DNA of 32,382 nucleotides. It comes from an uncultured Gammaproteobacteria bacterium. Its GTDB lineage: Bacteria > Pseudomonadota > Gammaproteobacteria > GCA-002705445 > GCA-002716945. The notes under the pieces are model-generated. The model ran no database searches. It was not told the origin of the DNA and saw nothing but the letters and a program-made list of their open reading frames with translations. The position numbers and the translations under genes are program-made. Position 1 is the stretch's first letter. Each line of letters starts with the position of its first letter. Shown piece by piece: positions 23,442 to 31,918 of this stretch. The DNA lies in NCBI GenBank assembly GCA_913045115.1, contig CAJWPJ010000012.1:1-32382 (forward strand). Reading direction: 5' to 3'.

Positions 23442-24794
23442 TTGGAACAACATACTATGGATGAATTGGTAGCGCTTTGTAAAAGAAGAGGCTTCATTTT
23501 CCAATCAAACGAAATTTATGGCGGTCTTCAGGGTTTATATGACTATGGCCCTCTTGGTGTTGAGTTAAAAAATAATCTAAAAAACTCCTGGTGGAAAGCA
23601 ACTGTTTATAACAGAGATGATGTTGAAGGCTTGGATACCTCTATTCTGACGCACCCAGATGTTCTGAAATATTCTGGTCATCAAGAAACATTCACTGACC
23701 CATTAGTTGATTGCAAAAGCTGTGGACTAAGATTCAGACAAGACCAAATCCCGGACCAGTGCAAAGGAGAGGAGTTAACTGATCCGAGGGAGTTTAATTT
23801 GATGTTTGAGACAAATGTTGGACCAGTTATTAATGAGTCATCAACCGCATATCTTAGGCCTGAGACAGCACAACAAATTTATATAAATTTTAAAAATGTA
23901 GTTGATTCTACATCCAGATCACTTCCATTTGGGATTGCACAAATTGGTAAATCTTTCAGAAATGAAATTACACCCAGAAACTTTATTTTTAGAGTTCGTG
24001 AATTCGAACAAATGGAATTGGAATTTTTTGTTCTACCAGGTGATGATGATGAATGGCATAAAAAGTGGGTAGATAACAGAGTTGAATGGTGGATAAAACA
24101 AGGAATACCGAAAGAAAAGTTACAGCTTCTTAATGTGACTGGAGAGGATCTTGCTCATTACTCCAAAGCAACGATAGATATCATGTATCAATTTCCACAT
24201 GGCCTTGAGGAATTAGAGGGTATAGCAAATAGAACTGACTTTGATCTTGGTTCACATACAAAAAATCAAAAAGATTTGAACATAAGTGCTAGCGTGATGA
24301 AAAATTCAGATTCCAACACGCGTTTAGCTATACAAAATGAGAAAAATGAATGGATTGTTCCATACGTAATTGAGCCCTCCGCAGGTGTTGATAGAGGAGT
24401 CTTAGCGGTTTTAAATGAGGCTTTTACTCTGGAGAGATTAGATGATAGTAAGCATAGGGTAGTGTTGAAGTTAGAGAAACATTTATCTCCGATAAAAGCT
24501 GCAACTATCCCCCTCAAGAGGAACAATGATAACCTTGTTCAGTTAGCACATAAGATCAAGTCGTCTTTACAAAAATATCAAATTGGGCGAGTAGTTGTCG
24601 AGAATACTGGGAATATTGGCAAGAGCTACAGGAAACATGATGAGATAGGAACACCTTTGTGTATAACTATAGACTTTGATTCACTTGATAAAAATACTGT
24701 TACTATCAGAGACAGAGATTCTATGAATCAGGATATAATTCCGCTTGATAATGTAGAAAAATACTTCTTGGATTATTATTCAGATGCAAAGTGA
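23442..24794 (+). CDS. glyS: Glycyl-tRNA synthetase, dimeric (eukaryotic/archaeal/Gram-positive) type
   Basis: Charges tRNA-Gly. This is the single-chain alpha2 enzyme, not the two-subunit GlyQ/GlyS usual in gammaproteobacteria. Signs: [20 protein letters not shown] and [14 protein letters not shown] near the start (as in Bacillus GlyRS), [14 protein letters not shown], class II motif 2 [21 protein letters not shown] (in part [19 protein letters not shown]), DFDLGSHTK, and motif 3 [14 protein letters not shown], followed by an anticodon-binding domain (about 350-450). About 450 residues is normal (Bacillus about 460). AAGGAG at 23431-23436 is five bases before TTG at 23442, my preferred start; GTG at 23436 overlaps the ribosome site, and ATG at 23457 is the alternative. 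Overlaps gmhB by 11 bases. Confidence 0.95.
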   Translation: MEQHTMDELVALCKRRGFIFQSNEIYGGLQGLYDYGPLGVELKNNLKNSWWKATVYNRDDVEGLDTSILTHPDVLKYSGHQETFTDPLVDCKSCGLRFRQDQIPDQCKGEELTDPREFNLMFETNVGPVINESSTAYLRPETAQQIYINFKNVVDSTSRSLPFGIAQIGKSFRNEITPRNFIFRVREFEQMELEFFVLPGDDDEWHKKWVDNRVEWWIKQGIPKEKLQLLNVTGEDLAHYSKATIDIMYQFPHGLEELEGIANRTDFDLGSHTKNQKDLNISASVMKNSDSNTRLAIQNEKNEWIVPYVIEPSAGVDRGVLAVLNEAFTLERLDDSKHRVVLKLEKHLSPIKAATIPLKRNNDNLVQLAHKIKSSLQKYQIGRVVVENTGNIGKSYRKHDEIGTPLCITIDFDSLDKNTVTIRDRDSMNQDIIPLDNVEKYFLDYYSDAK

Positions 24795-25344
24795 TAAGTA
24801 CATTATTTTAGATAGAGATGGTGTTATAAATTACGATTCCCCATCGTATGTTAAGACCGCGGAGGAATGGGATCCTATTCCAAATAGTCTTGAGGCAATA
24901 TCGTTATTATCTAAAAATAACTATAAGATTATTGTAATATCAAATCAGGCTGGTATCAGTAAAGGGATAATTAAATATATAGACCATTTGAAAATTCACA
25001 GTAAATTTATTAGCTCTTGCAGAAAAAACTCTGGAGATATAACTGCTACGTATTACTGTTATGAGCACCCGAATAAAAATTCTCATTTTAGAAAACCTAA
25101 CCCAGGGATGTATCTCGAGGTATCAGAAAGGCTGAATATAGACTTATCTGATGTATTTGCCATCGGTGATTCACCAAGAGATATGAGCGCGGCTTTATCA
25201 GCAGGTTGTAAGCCATTAGGAGTTCTTACAGGAAACGGGGTTAAAATAAATACAGAAATGCCAAATATAGATATCTTCAAAAACTTGTACGAAGCAGTAC
25301 AATTTGTCATCTCTTATGATAAGCAATATATTCTTAACATTTAA
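24784..25344 (+). CDS. gmhB: D-glycero-beta-D-manno-heptose-1,7-bisphosphate 7-phosphatase-like (HAD-IIIA)
   Basis: Removes the 7-phosphate in ADP-heptose synthesis for the LPS core. HAD motifs: [11 protein letters not shown] (Asp10, Asp12), [11 protein letters not shown] (motif II), RKPNPGMY (motif III Lys) and [16 protein letters not shown] (motif IV). Length 186 fits GmhB (191 in E. coli). The zinc loop is degraded: E. coli uses Cys92, His94, Cys107 and Cys109; here Cys92 remains but Glu94, Ser100 and Phe102 replace the rest and the loop is shorter. Activity may persist without zinc, or the substrate may differ. Overlaps GlyRS by 11 bases and plsC by 29. Confidence 0.88.
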   Translation: MQSDKYIILDRDGVINYDSPSYVKTAEEWDPIPNSLEAISLLSKNNYKIIVISNQAGISKGIIKYIDHLKIHSKFISSCRKNSGDITATYYCYEHPNKNSHFRKPNPGMYLEVSERLNIDLSDVFAIGDSPRDMSAALSAGCKPLGVLTGNGVKINTEMPNIDIFKNLYEAVQFVISYDKQYILNI

Positions 25345-26008
25345 ATCCTTTTTATTCTGGGTAAATCTAGTCTTATCTGTACTTTTGTTCGGGCCTATTG
25401 CATTCACCCTTGGACTTTTTTCTTACGAACTATGCCTTTTTGTGAGCAAATTGTGGTGTAGATATAATTTATATTTTCTAAGGCAAGTGTGTTCTCTAAA
25501 GCATGAATTACGAGGCCCTAAATTGGGGAAACACTATGTAATTATTTCTAGACATCAATCCGCCTGGGAAACTTTATTTTTTGCTGCATTTATTGAACGT
25601 CCGATATTTATTCTGAAGAAAGAACTACTAATGATACCGTTATTTGGATGGTGCTTATATTTACTTAAGAACATCTCAATAGACAGGACAGATGGTATAT
25701 CCTCTCTGAAAAAAATTATGAGATGTTGTGGTGATCATATTAACAATGGTAGAACACTTATAATATTTCCTGAGGGCACAAGAGTTCCATATGGGATGAA
25801 TATTGAAATTAAAAAAGGTGTTTTGAAAATTATCGATAGTCTCAAGTTACCATCTATAATTATTAATCATGACGCAGGTAAATTTTGGAATAAAAACTCT
25901 CTATTAATTAAGCCAGGTATAATTACTATCGACACACTTTCGCTTGACTATAACTCAGATCAGTCTTTTGTAAAAAAGGCTATACAAAAACATTTTGAAC
26001 AAGTTTAG
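25316..26008 (+). CDS. plsC: 1-acyl-sn-glycerol-3-phosphate acyltransferase
   Basis: Adds the second acyl chain to lysophosphatidate at the inner membrane. An N-terminal membrane region (about 5-45) is followed by the acyltransferase motifs VIISRHQSAWETLFF (HxxxxE variant of HxxxxD), PLFGWCLYLL, ISIDRTD and IFPEGTRVPYG. The ATG at 25316 is chosen; a TTG at 25304 is also open. About 230 residues is typical. The RHQSAWET form, with Glu in place of Asp, is frequent in the gammaproteobacterial gmhB-linked plsC. It ends 12 bases before the convergent tas-like gene. Confidence 0.93.
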   Translation: MISNIFLTFKSFLFWVNLVLSVLLFGPIAFTLGLFSYELCLFVSKLWCRYNLYFLRQVCSLKHELRGPKLGKHYVIISRHQSAWETLFFAAFIERPIFILKKELLMIPLFGWCLYLLKNISIDRTDGISSLKKIMRCCGDHINNGRTLIIFPEGTRVPYGMNIEIKKGVLKIIDSLKLPSIIINHDAGKFWNKNSLLIKPGIITIDTLSLDYNSDQSFVKKAIQKHFEQV

Positions 26009-26019
26009 TCAAAGTGATT

Positions 26020-27048
26020 CTATGGTGCTGGGTTTGGTTGCGATGCATGAACTTGATTTATTTCATCTAAGATATCTTGTGACAAGTCTAGATTGACAGA
26101 TTCTATATTTTCTTTTAGTTGTTCCATTGTAGTTGCGCCAATAATATTAGATGTGACAAATGGTTGCGAATTAACAAATGCTAGAGCCATGTGTGTCAGA
26201 GATAGATCATACTTCTTTGCAATAGCGGAATATTTTTTAACAGCACTTAAGCATTCGTCGTTGCTATATCGCGTAAACCAATCACCAAATAACCCCAGTC
26301 TAGAGTTATCTTCTGTCTTATTGATATACTTTCCAGTAAGCTGCCCAAAGCCAAGAGGAGAGTATGCTAACAGACCAATATTTTCATGCTGAGAAATTTC
26401 TGCTAGACCAACTTCATAAATTCTATTAAGCAACGAATATGGATTTTGTATGCTAACGATTCTCTCTAAATTGTTCACTTTTGCAAGATTTAGATACTTA
26501 TTCGTACCCCAGGGAGTCTCATTCGATATTCCAATGTATCGGACTCTTCCAGATCTTACTAAATCACTCATAGCTTCCAGCGTCTCTTCAATATGAACTC
26601 CCATTTCATCAGAATATTCATAACCTAATCTACCAAAGTAATTTGATTTTCTCTCTGGCCAATGTACTTGATATAAATCTATATAATCTGTTTGCAATCT
26701 TTTAAGTGAATCATCCAGAGCTTGAACAATATGTTTTTTACTTAGGCGGGACCCGCCACGTAAATACTCCATTCCTGGTCCAGCAACTTTTGTAGCAACA
26801 TAAATTTTGTCTCTGTCCTTTCTTTTGGCAAGCCATGTTCCTATTATGGTCTCGGTGGAGCCTTGTGTTTCCTCTCTAGGTGGTATTGCGTACATTTCTG
26901 CTGTATCTATCAAATTTATTCCATTTGCCAATGAATAGTCTAATTGTCGGTGCGCATCCGCCTCAGTGTTCTGCTCACCGTAAGTCATGGTTCCCAGACA
27001 AATTAAGCTTACGTTTAGATTAGTGTTAGCAAGTTTTCTATATTTCAT
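26020..27048 (-). CDS. tas: Tas-like aldo/keto reductase
   Basis: An NADPH-dependent aldo/keto reductase close to E. coli Tas in sequence style and length (342 against 346). Barrel features: LICLGTMTYGEQNTE at the start, NLIDTAEMYAIPPREETQG with catalytic Asp and Tyr, VATKVAGPG with the Lys, YIDLYQVHWPER with the His, and RYIGISNETPWG. The C-terminal SNIIGATTMEQLKENI holds the cofactor phosphate site. Physiological substrate unknown; E. coli tas was found by suppression of tyrosine auxotrophy. Stands alone between two plus-strand genes. Confidence 0.9.
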   Translation of the reverse strand: MKYRKLANTNLNVSLICLGTMTYGEQNTEADAHRQLDYSLANGINLIDTAEMYAIPPREETQGSTETIIGTWLAKRKDRDKIYVATKVAGPGMEYLRGGSRLSKKHIVQALDDSLKRLQTDYIDLYQVHWPERKSNYFGRLGYEYSDEMGVHIEETLEAMSDLVRSGRVRYIGISNETPWGTNKYLNLAKVNNLERIVSIQNPYSLLNRIYEVGLAEISQHENIGLLAYSPLGFGQLTGKYINKTEDNSRLGLFGDWFTRYSNDECLSAVKKYSAIAKKYDLSLTHMALAFVNSQPFVTSNIIGATTMEQLKENIESVNLDLSQDILDEINQVHASQPNPAP

Positions 27049-27117
27049 ATTTAAATTTTTTATACGATCAGTATCTTATTTTATCAAATCTTCAACAAAA
27101 TATGTTAATTGATAATG

Positions 27118-27146
27118 TTGACCATTAATGTTAACTCCCTTGTAAT
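27118..27146 (+). promoter_or_regulatory. Sigma-70-type promoter of the SulP transporter
   Basis: TTGACC (27118-27123) and TGTAAT (27141-27146) are 17 bases apart and each differs from consensus at one base. Transcription would start near 27153, ahead of all candidate SulP start codons. Confidence 0.55.
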
Positions 27147-27263
27147 TACTGTGTTATGTTTATATTATACCCACTTAACGTAATACTATGAGGTCAAAGT
27201 ATTAACTACCTTCTATATATACAATCTTTATTATCAAATTTTCTATCTTGGCTTCCTGATGCC

Positions 27264-28568
27264 ATGTCTAAAAAAGATTACTTAGCCAGAGACATTATAG
27301 CTGGCACAACAATAGCAATGATAATAATTCCTCAGTCTATGGCATATGCCACCCTTGCAAACCTTGACCCAATCTATGGTCTATATGCATCTTTTTTACC
27401 TGTTGCTGTTGCTGCTTTTTTTGGATCATCAAGATATCTAGCGACTGGTCCAGTTGCAATGGTAAGCCTGTTGACAGCAGTTGCTATTACTTCTCTATCA
27501 TTTGGCGACGAGTCAATGTATGTCCCGTTAGCAATTATGCTAGCTTTGAGCGTTGGAATTTTTCAAATAACATTATCATTAGCTAAAGCTGGTAAGTTAA
27601 TAGATGTAGTTCTTAAAGAACACGTAATACTAGGCTTTACATCAGCTGCAGCACTAATCATAGCAAGCTCACAATTGAGTAAAGTTTTCGGAATAAGCAA
27701 AGTAGCTGTTTCTGACTTGTTTGACCTTGGATCTTTTTTAGAGCAGTCACCAATAAACACCTCTGCTATTTTAATGTCCTTAATCGCTTTATTAGTTCTC
27801 TACGTATTCAAAAATAGACTCACAAAGTATCAATTTTTCGCAAATATTGCCGTCTTAACTGCTGTGGTAGTAACAATTCTATTGTCAAAAATTTTAAACT
27901 ATCAAGGTCCGATTGTTGGGATAATTCCACAAGGCCTTCCAAATTTTTCTTTCAAAGAATTTGATATTAGTCCTGATCTAGTATTCATGTTTATTGTTCA
28001 CACAGTTATTATTAGCTTCGTTGGTTTTATGGAAGCAATTGCCATTGCTAGACAACTAGAATCGAAAGAGCCACAAAAAAATTCTAAAGGCATAGAGCTA
28101 TACAAATATCCAACACCCGTAAACTCTAATCAAGAGTTATTTGGACAAGGCTTAGGGAATATTGCTTCTAGTGTTTCCGGCTCATATCCTGTTTCTGGAT
28201 CATTTTCTAGATCCGCTGTAAACGAATCTGTTGGGTCATACAGTCCAATATCATCATTGACAACGACAATAATTGTCATGCTAACACTTCTTTATGCGAC
28301 TCCATTGCTATTTGACTTACCAAAGGCGACCTTAGGTATAATAGTAATATTTGCAGTTATACCTCTTATAAAAATAAATAAGATGAATGATTTATACAAT
28401 TCAAACAAAGATAAAGGTATTGTTTGTTGGATTACTTTTTCGAGCACATTAATTTTTCCTTTATTGTCAATTGAGTTGTTTTCGGGAGTAAATACACACA
28501 TATGGACTGGAATCATTTTCGGCTTTTTAGTATCACTTGTTATTGAGAGAAAATCAGTCAACTCTTGA
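27264..28568 (+). CDS. SulP-family anion transporter without STAS domain
   Basis: A membrane anion carrier or channel (SulP/SLC26: sulfate, bicarbonate and similar). DIIAGTTIAMIIIPQSMAYA and YGLYASFLPVAVAAFFGSSRYLATGPVA are the SulP signatures (the second also as GSSRYLATGPVAMVSL), with PVSGSFSRSAVNESVG in helix 10. About 10-12 helices. The usual C-terminal cytosolic STAS domain is absent: the protein stops at [10 protein letters not shown]. The ATG at 27264 gives 434 residues, but the frame is open and reads SulP-like from about 27201 (LLSNFLSWLPDA), so the true start is probably upstream. Overlaps the convergent trmB by 11 bases. Substrate unresolved. Confidence 0.88.
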   Translation: MSKKDYLARDIIAGTTIAMIIIPQSMAYATLANLDPIYGLYASFLPVAVAAFFGSSRYLATGPVAMVSLLTAVAITSLSFGDESMYVPLAIMLALSVGIFQITLSLAKAGKLIDVVLKEHVILGFTSAAALIIASSQLSKVFGISKVAVSDLFDLGSFLEQSPINTSAILMSLIALLVLYVFKNRLTKYQFFANIAVLTAVVVTILLSKILNYQGPIVGIIPQGLPNFSFKEFDISPDLVFMFIVHTVIISFVGFMEAIAIARQLESKEPQKNSKGIELYKYPTPVNSNQELFGQGLGNIASSVSGSYPVSGSFSRSAVNESVGSYSPISSLTTTIIVMLTLLYATPLLFDLPKATLGIIVIFAVIPLIKINKMNDLYNSNKDKGIVCWITFSSTLIFPLLSIELFSGVNTHIWTGIIFGFLVSLVIERKSVNS

Positions 28569-29142
28569 AATATAGCAAGTCAAAGATAAAATTTCTTTTT
28601 TTTAATCCCTTCATTTCATATTTGGTAATCGGTCTAGATCCTCTATGTTTAGAGAAATCTATTTTTTTTGATGATAATTTTCTTATGACATCCCTAGCTT
28701 CAAAAGCATAGTTGATATTATCAGTGGTAAAGTGAAACAAGCCGCCTTTTATAAGGAGACGATTTATGATTTCAAAACTATAGTCGTTTAATAACCTTCT
28801 CTTTCTATGTTTATTCTTCTGCCAAGGATCTGGGAATAATAAGTATATTTGCGATATTGTTTCAGCCTCTAATTTCTCAATGATTTCAACTGCGTCACCG
28901 TATTCAACTGGTATGTCGCGTTTATCTAGAATTTTTATTCCAGGTTTGTAGGCCTCAATCCCACACACTAAGTGCCCAGGGAACATTTTGTTAAGAAATA
29001 TGGTGGAATCCCCAGTTCCAAATCCAATATCTAGGATAATATGACTATCTTTGGAGATTACTTCAGATAAGGAATTTTTGGGAGGACTGAAATCTTCAAA
29101 TTTTCTTGACCTAAATGATTTATAATATATCGGTCTAGTCAT
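28558..29142 (-). CDS. trmB: tRNA (guanine-N7-)-methyltransferase
   Basis: Methylates G46 in the variable loop of tRNAs. SAM-binding [11 protein letters not shown] (motif I), CGIEAYKPG, and the TrmB signature [29 protein letters not shown] and [13 protein letters not shown] complete the family pattern. 194 residues is short for the family (about 215-240) because the N-terminal extension is minimal; [13 protein letters not shown] stands directly before the fold. The start overlaps the thiG end by 8 bases, as in the conserved thiS-thiG-trmB order. Confidence 0.95.
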   Translation of the reverse strand: MTRPIYYKSFRSRKFEDFSPPKNSLSEVISKDSHIILDIGFGTGDSTIFLNKMFPGHLVCGIEAYKPGIKILDKRDIPVEYGDAVEIIEKLEAETISQIYLLFPDPWQKNKHRKRRLLNDYSFEIINRLLIKGGLFHFTTDNINYAFEARDVIRKLSSKKIDFSKHRGSRPITKYEMKGLKKRNFIFDLLYFKS

Positions 29143-29917
29143 CTGTAACTAACCCATGCACAGGCGAAGAGGCTGTTCCGATTTCCTTTTTTGTTATTCT
29201 ACCTGCCTTAAAAGCATCTCTTCCAGCTATAACAGCATTCTTCATTGCAGATGCCATTAGAACAGGGTGTTTGGCACAAGCAATTGCAGTATTCATTAAT
29301 ACGCCATCGCATCCAAGTTCCATTGCTATACATGCATCACTAGCAGTACCAACACCTGCATCTACTATTACGGGCACAGTAGCATTTTCAATTATTTCTT
29401 TGATATTATATTCGTTTATGATTCCTAACCCTGAACCTATCGCTGATCCAAGAGGCATGATGCATTCGCAACCAATATTTTCAAGTTCTTTAGCGATTAT
29501 TGGGTCATCTGTTGTATAGACCATCACCTTAAAGCCTTTTTTTACAAGTACTTCTGAAGCCTTTATTGTTTCAATAACGTTTGGGTAAAGTGTTTTACTG
29601 TCGCTTAAGACCTCCAGCTTTACCAACATTTCTCCTGATAGCAATTCTGCTGCCAGTTCACATGTTCTTACAGCATCCTCGCTCGTGTAACATCCGGCAG
29701 TATTGGGGAGTATGGTGTAATTTTTAGGTGAAATTACATCCAGTAAATTTTTTGATTTTTTGTCTTGACCAATGTTCATGCGCCTTATTGCAACAGTCAC
29801 CATCTCACACCCACTTGCTTCGACAGAACTCGCAGTTTCATCAAAATCTTTATATTTACCAGTACCTAAAATAAGCCTAGAATCATATTCTTTATTATTG
29901 ATGATTAATCTTTTCAA
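29135..29917 (-). CDS. thiG: Thiazole synthase
   Basis: Builds the thiazole phosphate of thiamine from deoxyxylulose-5-phosphate, dehydroglycine and ThiS thiocarboxylate. A TIM barrel of 260 residues: [47 protein letters not shown] with the Schiff-base Lys, [26 protein letters not shown] and [15 protein letters not shown]. ThiS is encoded three bases upstream. Other thiamine genes are not in the window. Confidence 0.97.
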   Translation of the reverse strand: MKRLIINNKEYDSRLILGTGKYKDFDETASSVEASGCEMVTVAIRRMNIGQDKKSKNLLDVISPKNYTILPNTAGCYTSEDAVRTCELAAELLSGEMLVKLEVLSDSKTLYPNVIETIKASEVLVKKGFKVMVYTTDDPIIAKELENIGCECIMPLGSAIGSGLGIINEYNIKEIIENATVPVIVDAGVGTASDACIAMELGCDGVLMNTAIACAKHPVLMASAMKNAVIAGRDAFKAGRITKKEIGTASSPVHGLVTDD

Positions 29918-29920
29918 AAC

Positions 29921-30121
29921 TTAACCTCCACCAATTGCAGTTATTATCTCTATCTTATCCCCATCCTGGATTACATATTTATGATGGTCTGATTTTGGTA
30001 ATACATTTCTATTTATCTCAACAGCTATGTATTTGTTGTTAATATTTTTATAACGTAGTAATTGATGTACAGTGGTTCCATCTTGAATTTCTTCTTTTGT
30101 GTTGTTGAGTATAATATTCAT
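29921..30121 (-). CDS. thiS: Sulfur carrier protein ThiS
   Basis: A 66-residue ubiquitin-like protein that carries sulfur as a C-terminal thiocarboxylate to ThiG. It starts with the beta strand NIILNNTKEEIQDGTTVHQLL and ends DGDKIEIITAIGGG; the terminal Gly-Gly needed for activation is present (here three Gly). Only three bases separate it from thiG. Family and partner are clear. Confidence 0.96.
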   Translation of the reverse strand: MNIILNNTKEEIQDGTTVHQLLRYKNINNKYIAVEINRNVLPKSDHHKYVIQDGDKIEIITAIGGG

Positions 30122-30146
30122 AAGCCGTCCACTATGATAATATAAT
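30117..30146 (+). promoter_or_regulatory. Possible promoter of tRNA-Thr
   Basis: TATAAT at 30141-30146 has TTCATA (30117-30122) 18 bases upstream. The transcript would begin near 30153, about 19 bases before the mature tRNA. The -35 matches only four of six. Confidence 0.4.
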
Positions 30147-30171
30147 CCTTTATTGATGGATAGTATTCCAA

Positions 30172-30244
30172 GCCGGAATAGCTCAGTTGGTAGAGCACCG
30201 CATTCGTAACGCGTAGGTCAGTGGTTCGATTCCACTTTCCGGCA
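30172..30244 (+). tRNA. tRNA-Thr (anticodon CGU)
   Basis: A full cloverleaf of 73 bases: acceptor GCCGGAA paired with TTCCGGC, D arm GCTC...GAGC with AGTTGGTA, anticodon loop TTCGTAA (anticodon CGT at 30205-30207), variable AGGTC, T arm AGTGG-TTCGATT-CCACT and discriminator A30244. CCA is not encoded. The layout closely matches E. coli tRNA-Thr(CGU). The anticodon stem is weak: C30198 faces T30214 and A30202 faces C30210, leaving three Watson-Crick pairs. Confidence 0.93.
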
Positions 30245-30317
30245 AGCATAAAAGAAGCATAGAAATAAATACATTATTAAATTATTATTAAATCTTAACT
30301 AATTTGAGAGAAATCTT

Positions 30318-31190
30318 TTGGATAGAAAAGGAATAATTCTTGCTGGAGGTAAAGGCACAAGGCTCTATCCATTAACTAAGTCCATAAGTAAGTGTATTTT
30401 ACCAGTCTATGACAAACCAATGATTTACTACTCCCTGGCCACATTAATGATGTCAGGTATAGAAGATATATTGATAATTTCTACTCCAGATGATTTGGAA
30501 AATTATTCAAACCTTATTGGAGATGGTAATAGTTTTGGAATTAATATCTCATATGAAACTCAACCAAGCCCAGATGGAATTGCGCAAGCACTTATCATTG
30601 CTGAGAAATTCTTGGATAGCCATCCTTCAGCGCTGATGTTAGGCGATAACATATTCTATGGCCCAGACCTAGAGACAAAGCTAGTTGAAAGTTCAATGAA
30701 AAACCACAGTACAGTTTTCTCATATGAGGTTCATGATCCTGAGAGGTTTGGTGTTTGTGAAATTGATAATGATAAACGAGTGATTAGTTTAGAAGAGAAA
30801 CCAGATAAGCCAAAATCTAATCTTGCAGTAACTGGATTGTACTTTTATGATTCAAGTGCGCCGCAAATAGCAAAAAATATCAAACCATCAGATAGAGGGG
30901 AGCTTGAAATTACGGATGTTAATATTGAGTATATGAAATCATACAATCTTTACAGTGAAGTTCTTGATAAGAGTTACATGTGGATTGATGCTGGAACTCA
31001 AGAATCCTTTTTGGTTGCAAGTAATTATGCTAAAAAAATAGAGGATGAAACTGGTATGAAAATATTATGCCCAGAAGAAATAGCTTTTAATAGAGGGTTA
31101 ATTTCTTCAGAAGATTTGAACAAAGCAGCAGAAGACTACTCAAACAGCGAATATGGCAGATACCTAAAGAGAGTAGTTTCTAAAATATGA
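30318..31190 (+). CDS. rfbA: Glucose-1-phosphate thymidylyltransferase
   Basis: Makes dTDP-glucose, the first step to dTDP-rhamnose and other deoxysugars of surface polysaccharide. KGIILAGGKGTRLYPLTKSISK is the nucleotide loop (in part GGKGTRLYPLT), then LPVYDKPMIYYSLATLM, LMLGDNIFYGPDL, FGVCEIDNDKRVISLEEKP and DRGELEITDVN, all RmlA/RfbA signatures; MWIDAGTQESFLVAS follows. Length 290 is standard. The start is a TTG at 30318 with GAGAG nearby; no ATG occurs at a suitable place. rfbB, rfbC and rfbD are not beside it. Confidence 0.95.
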   Translation: MDRKGIILAGGKGTRLYPLTKSISKCILPVYDKPMIYYSLATLMMSGIEDILIISTPDDLENYSNLIGDGNSFGINISYETQPSPDGIAQALIIAEKFLDSHPSALMLGDNIFYGPDLETKLVESSMKNHSTVFSYEVHDPERFGVCEIDNDKRVISLEEKPDKPKSNLAVTGLYFYDSSAPQIAKNIKPSDRGELEITDVNIEYMKSYNLYSEVLDKSYMWIDAGTQESFLVASNYAKKIEDETGMKILCPEEIAFNRGLISSEDLNKAAEDYSNSEYGRYLKRVVSKI

Positions 31191-31230
31191 TGGGGTCCTT
31201 AACCAAGAACCTCGGTTAGAATATCGTAGT

Positions 31231-31905
31231 CTAAAATTTCATGTATTTTCTAAATACGAGTGGAATAAGTCCTAATAAGGTTAAATAAACTACTAGGTCT
31301 ATACTAAAAGGGCTTCCTTCAATCAAAAAACTATTTAATTCTGATCCAATTAATACAATTATGATAGTCCCCGGCAACATGCCTAGCTGGCTTATTAAAT
31401 AAAATGTAGCTGTTTTAATTTTGGTTAATCCAAAGGCAACATTAATCACAAAAAATGGGAATATAGGCGACATTCTTAAAGCAAATAAATAATATGCACC
31501 ATGCATATTGATTTCGTTGTTTATCGTGTAAATTTCATCTTCAAATCTCCTAGATACATACTCATTGATAAAATACCTAGAAATTAACATAGCTGAAGTT
31601 GCTCCTATTGATGATGCAAAAGAAATTATTATGATGGCAAGATACAGGTCAAATATAAATCCTGAGAGTAACCCCAGTAAAAGCGCAACTGGAAGTGATA
31701 TGGTCGTGAGAAAAATATATCCAAAAAAATATAGGAGAATAAAAGTAGTAGGGCTTTGAGAATAGAAACCTTCCAATCGGAGTATGTTATCTAAAATTGT
31801 ACTCTCAAATAACGTGTTGTTGTAATATAGATAAATTACGATGGCTGTGAGAGCAATGAGGTATAAATATTTTTTACTTTTCATATCGTTAATTCTTTCT
31901 GTCAT
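31231..31905 (-). CDS. TVP38/TMEM64-family membrane protein (VTT domain)
   Basis: An inner-membrane protein of 224 residues with about six hydrophobic segments. The VTT/SNARE-associated pattern is visible: YFFGYIFLTTISLPVALLLG, GLLSGFIFDLYLA, SFASSIGATSAMLISRYFI, and FALRMSPIFPFFVINVAFGLT with the LPGT element in GMLPGTIIIV. The family is linked to lipid handling (DedA superfamily); substrate unknown. ATG at 31905 leaves only 13 bases to the divergent ispA; ATG at 31884 (MKSKK) is an alternative. Convergent with rfbA, 40 bases apart. Confidence 0.87.
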   Translation of the reverse strand: MTERINDMKSKKYLYLIALTAIVIYLYYNNTLFESTILDNILRLEGFYSQSPTTFILLYFFGYIFLTTISLPVALLLGLLSGFIFDLYLAIIIISFASSIGATSAMLISRYFINEYVSRRFEDEIYTINNEINMHGAYYLFALRMSPIFPFFVINVAFGLTKIKTATFYLISQLGMLPGTIIIVLIGSELNSFLIEGSPFSIDLVVYLTLLGLIPLVFRKYMKF

Positions 31906-31918
31906 AATAGACTAACTA

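Noticed and set aside
31191-31230. Possible bidirectional terminator between rfbA and the TVP38 gene (TAACC...GGTTA)
   Set aside because: Only five pairs with a nine-base loop and no T run on either side.
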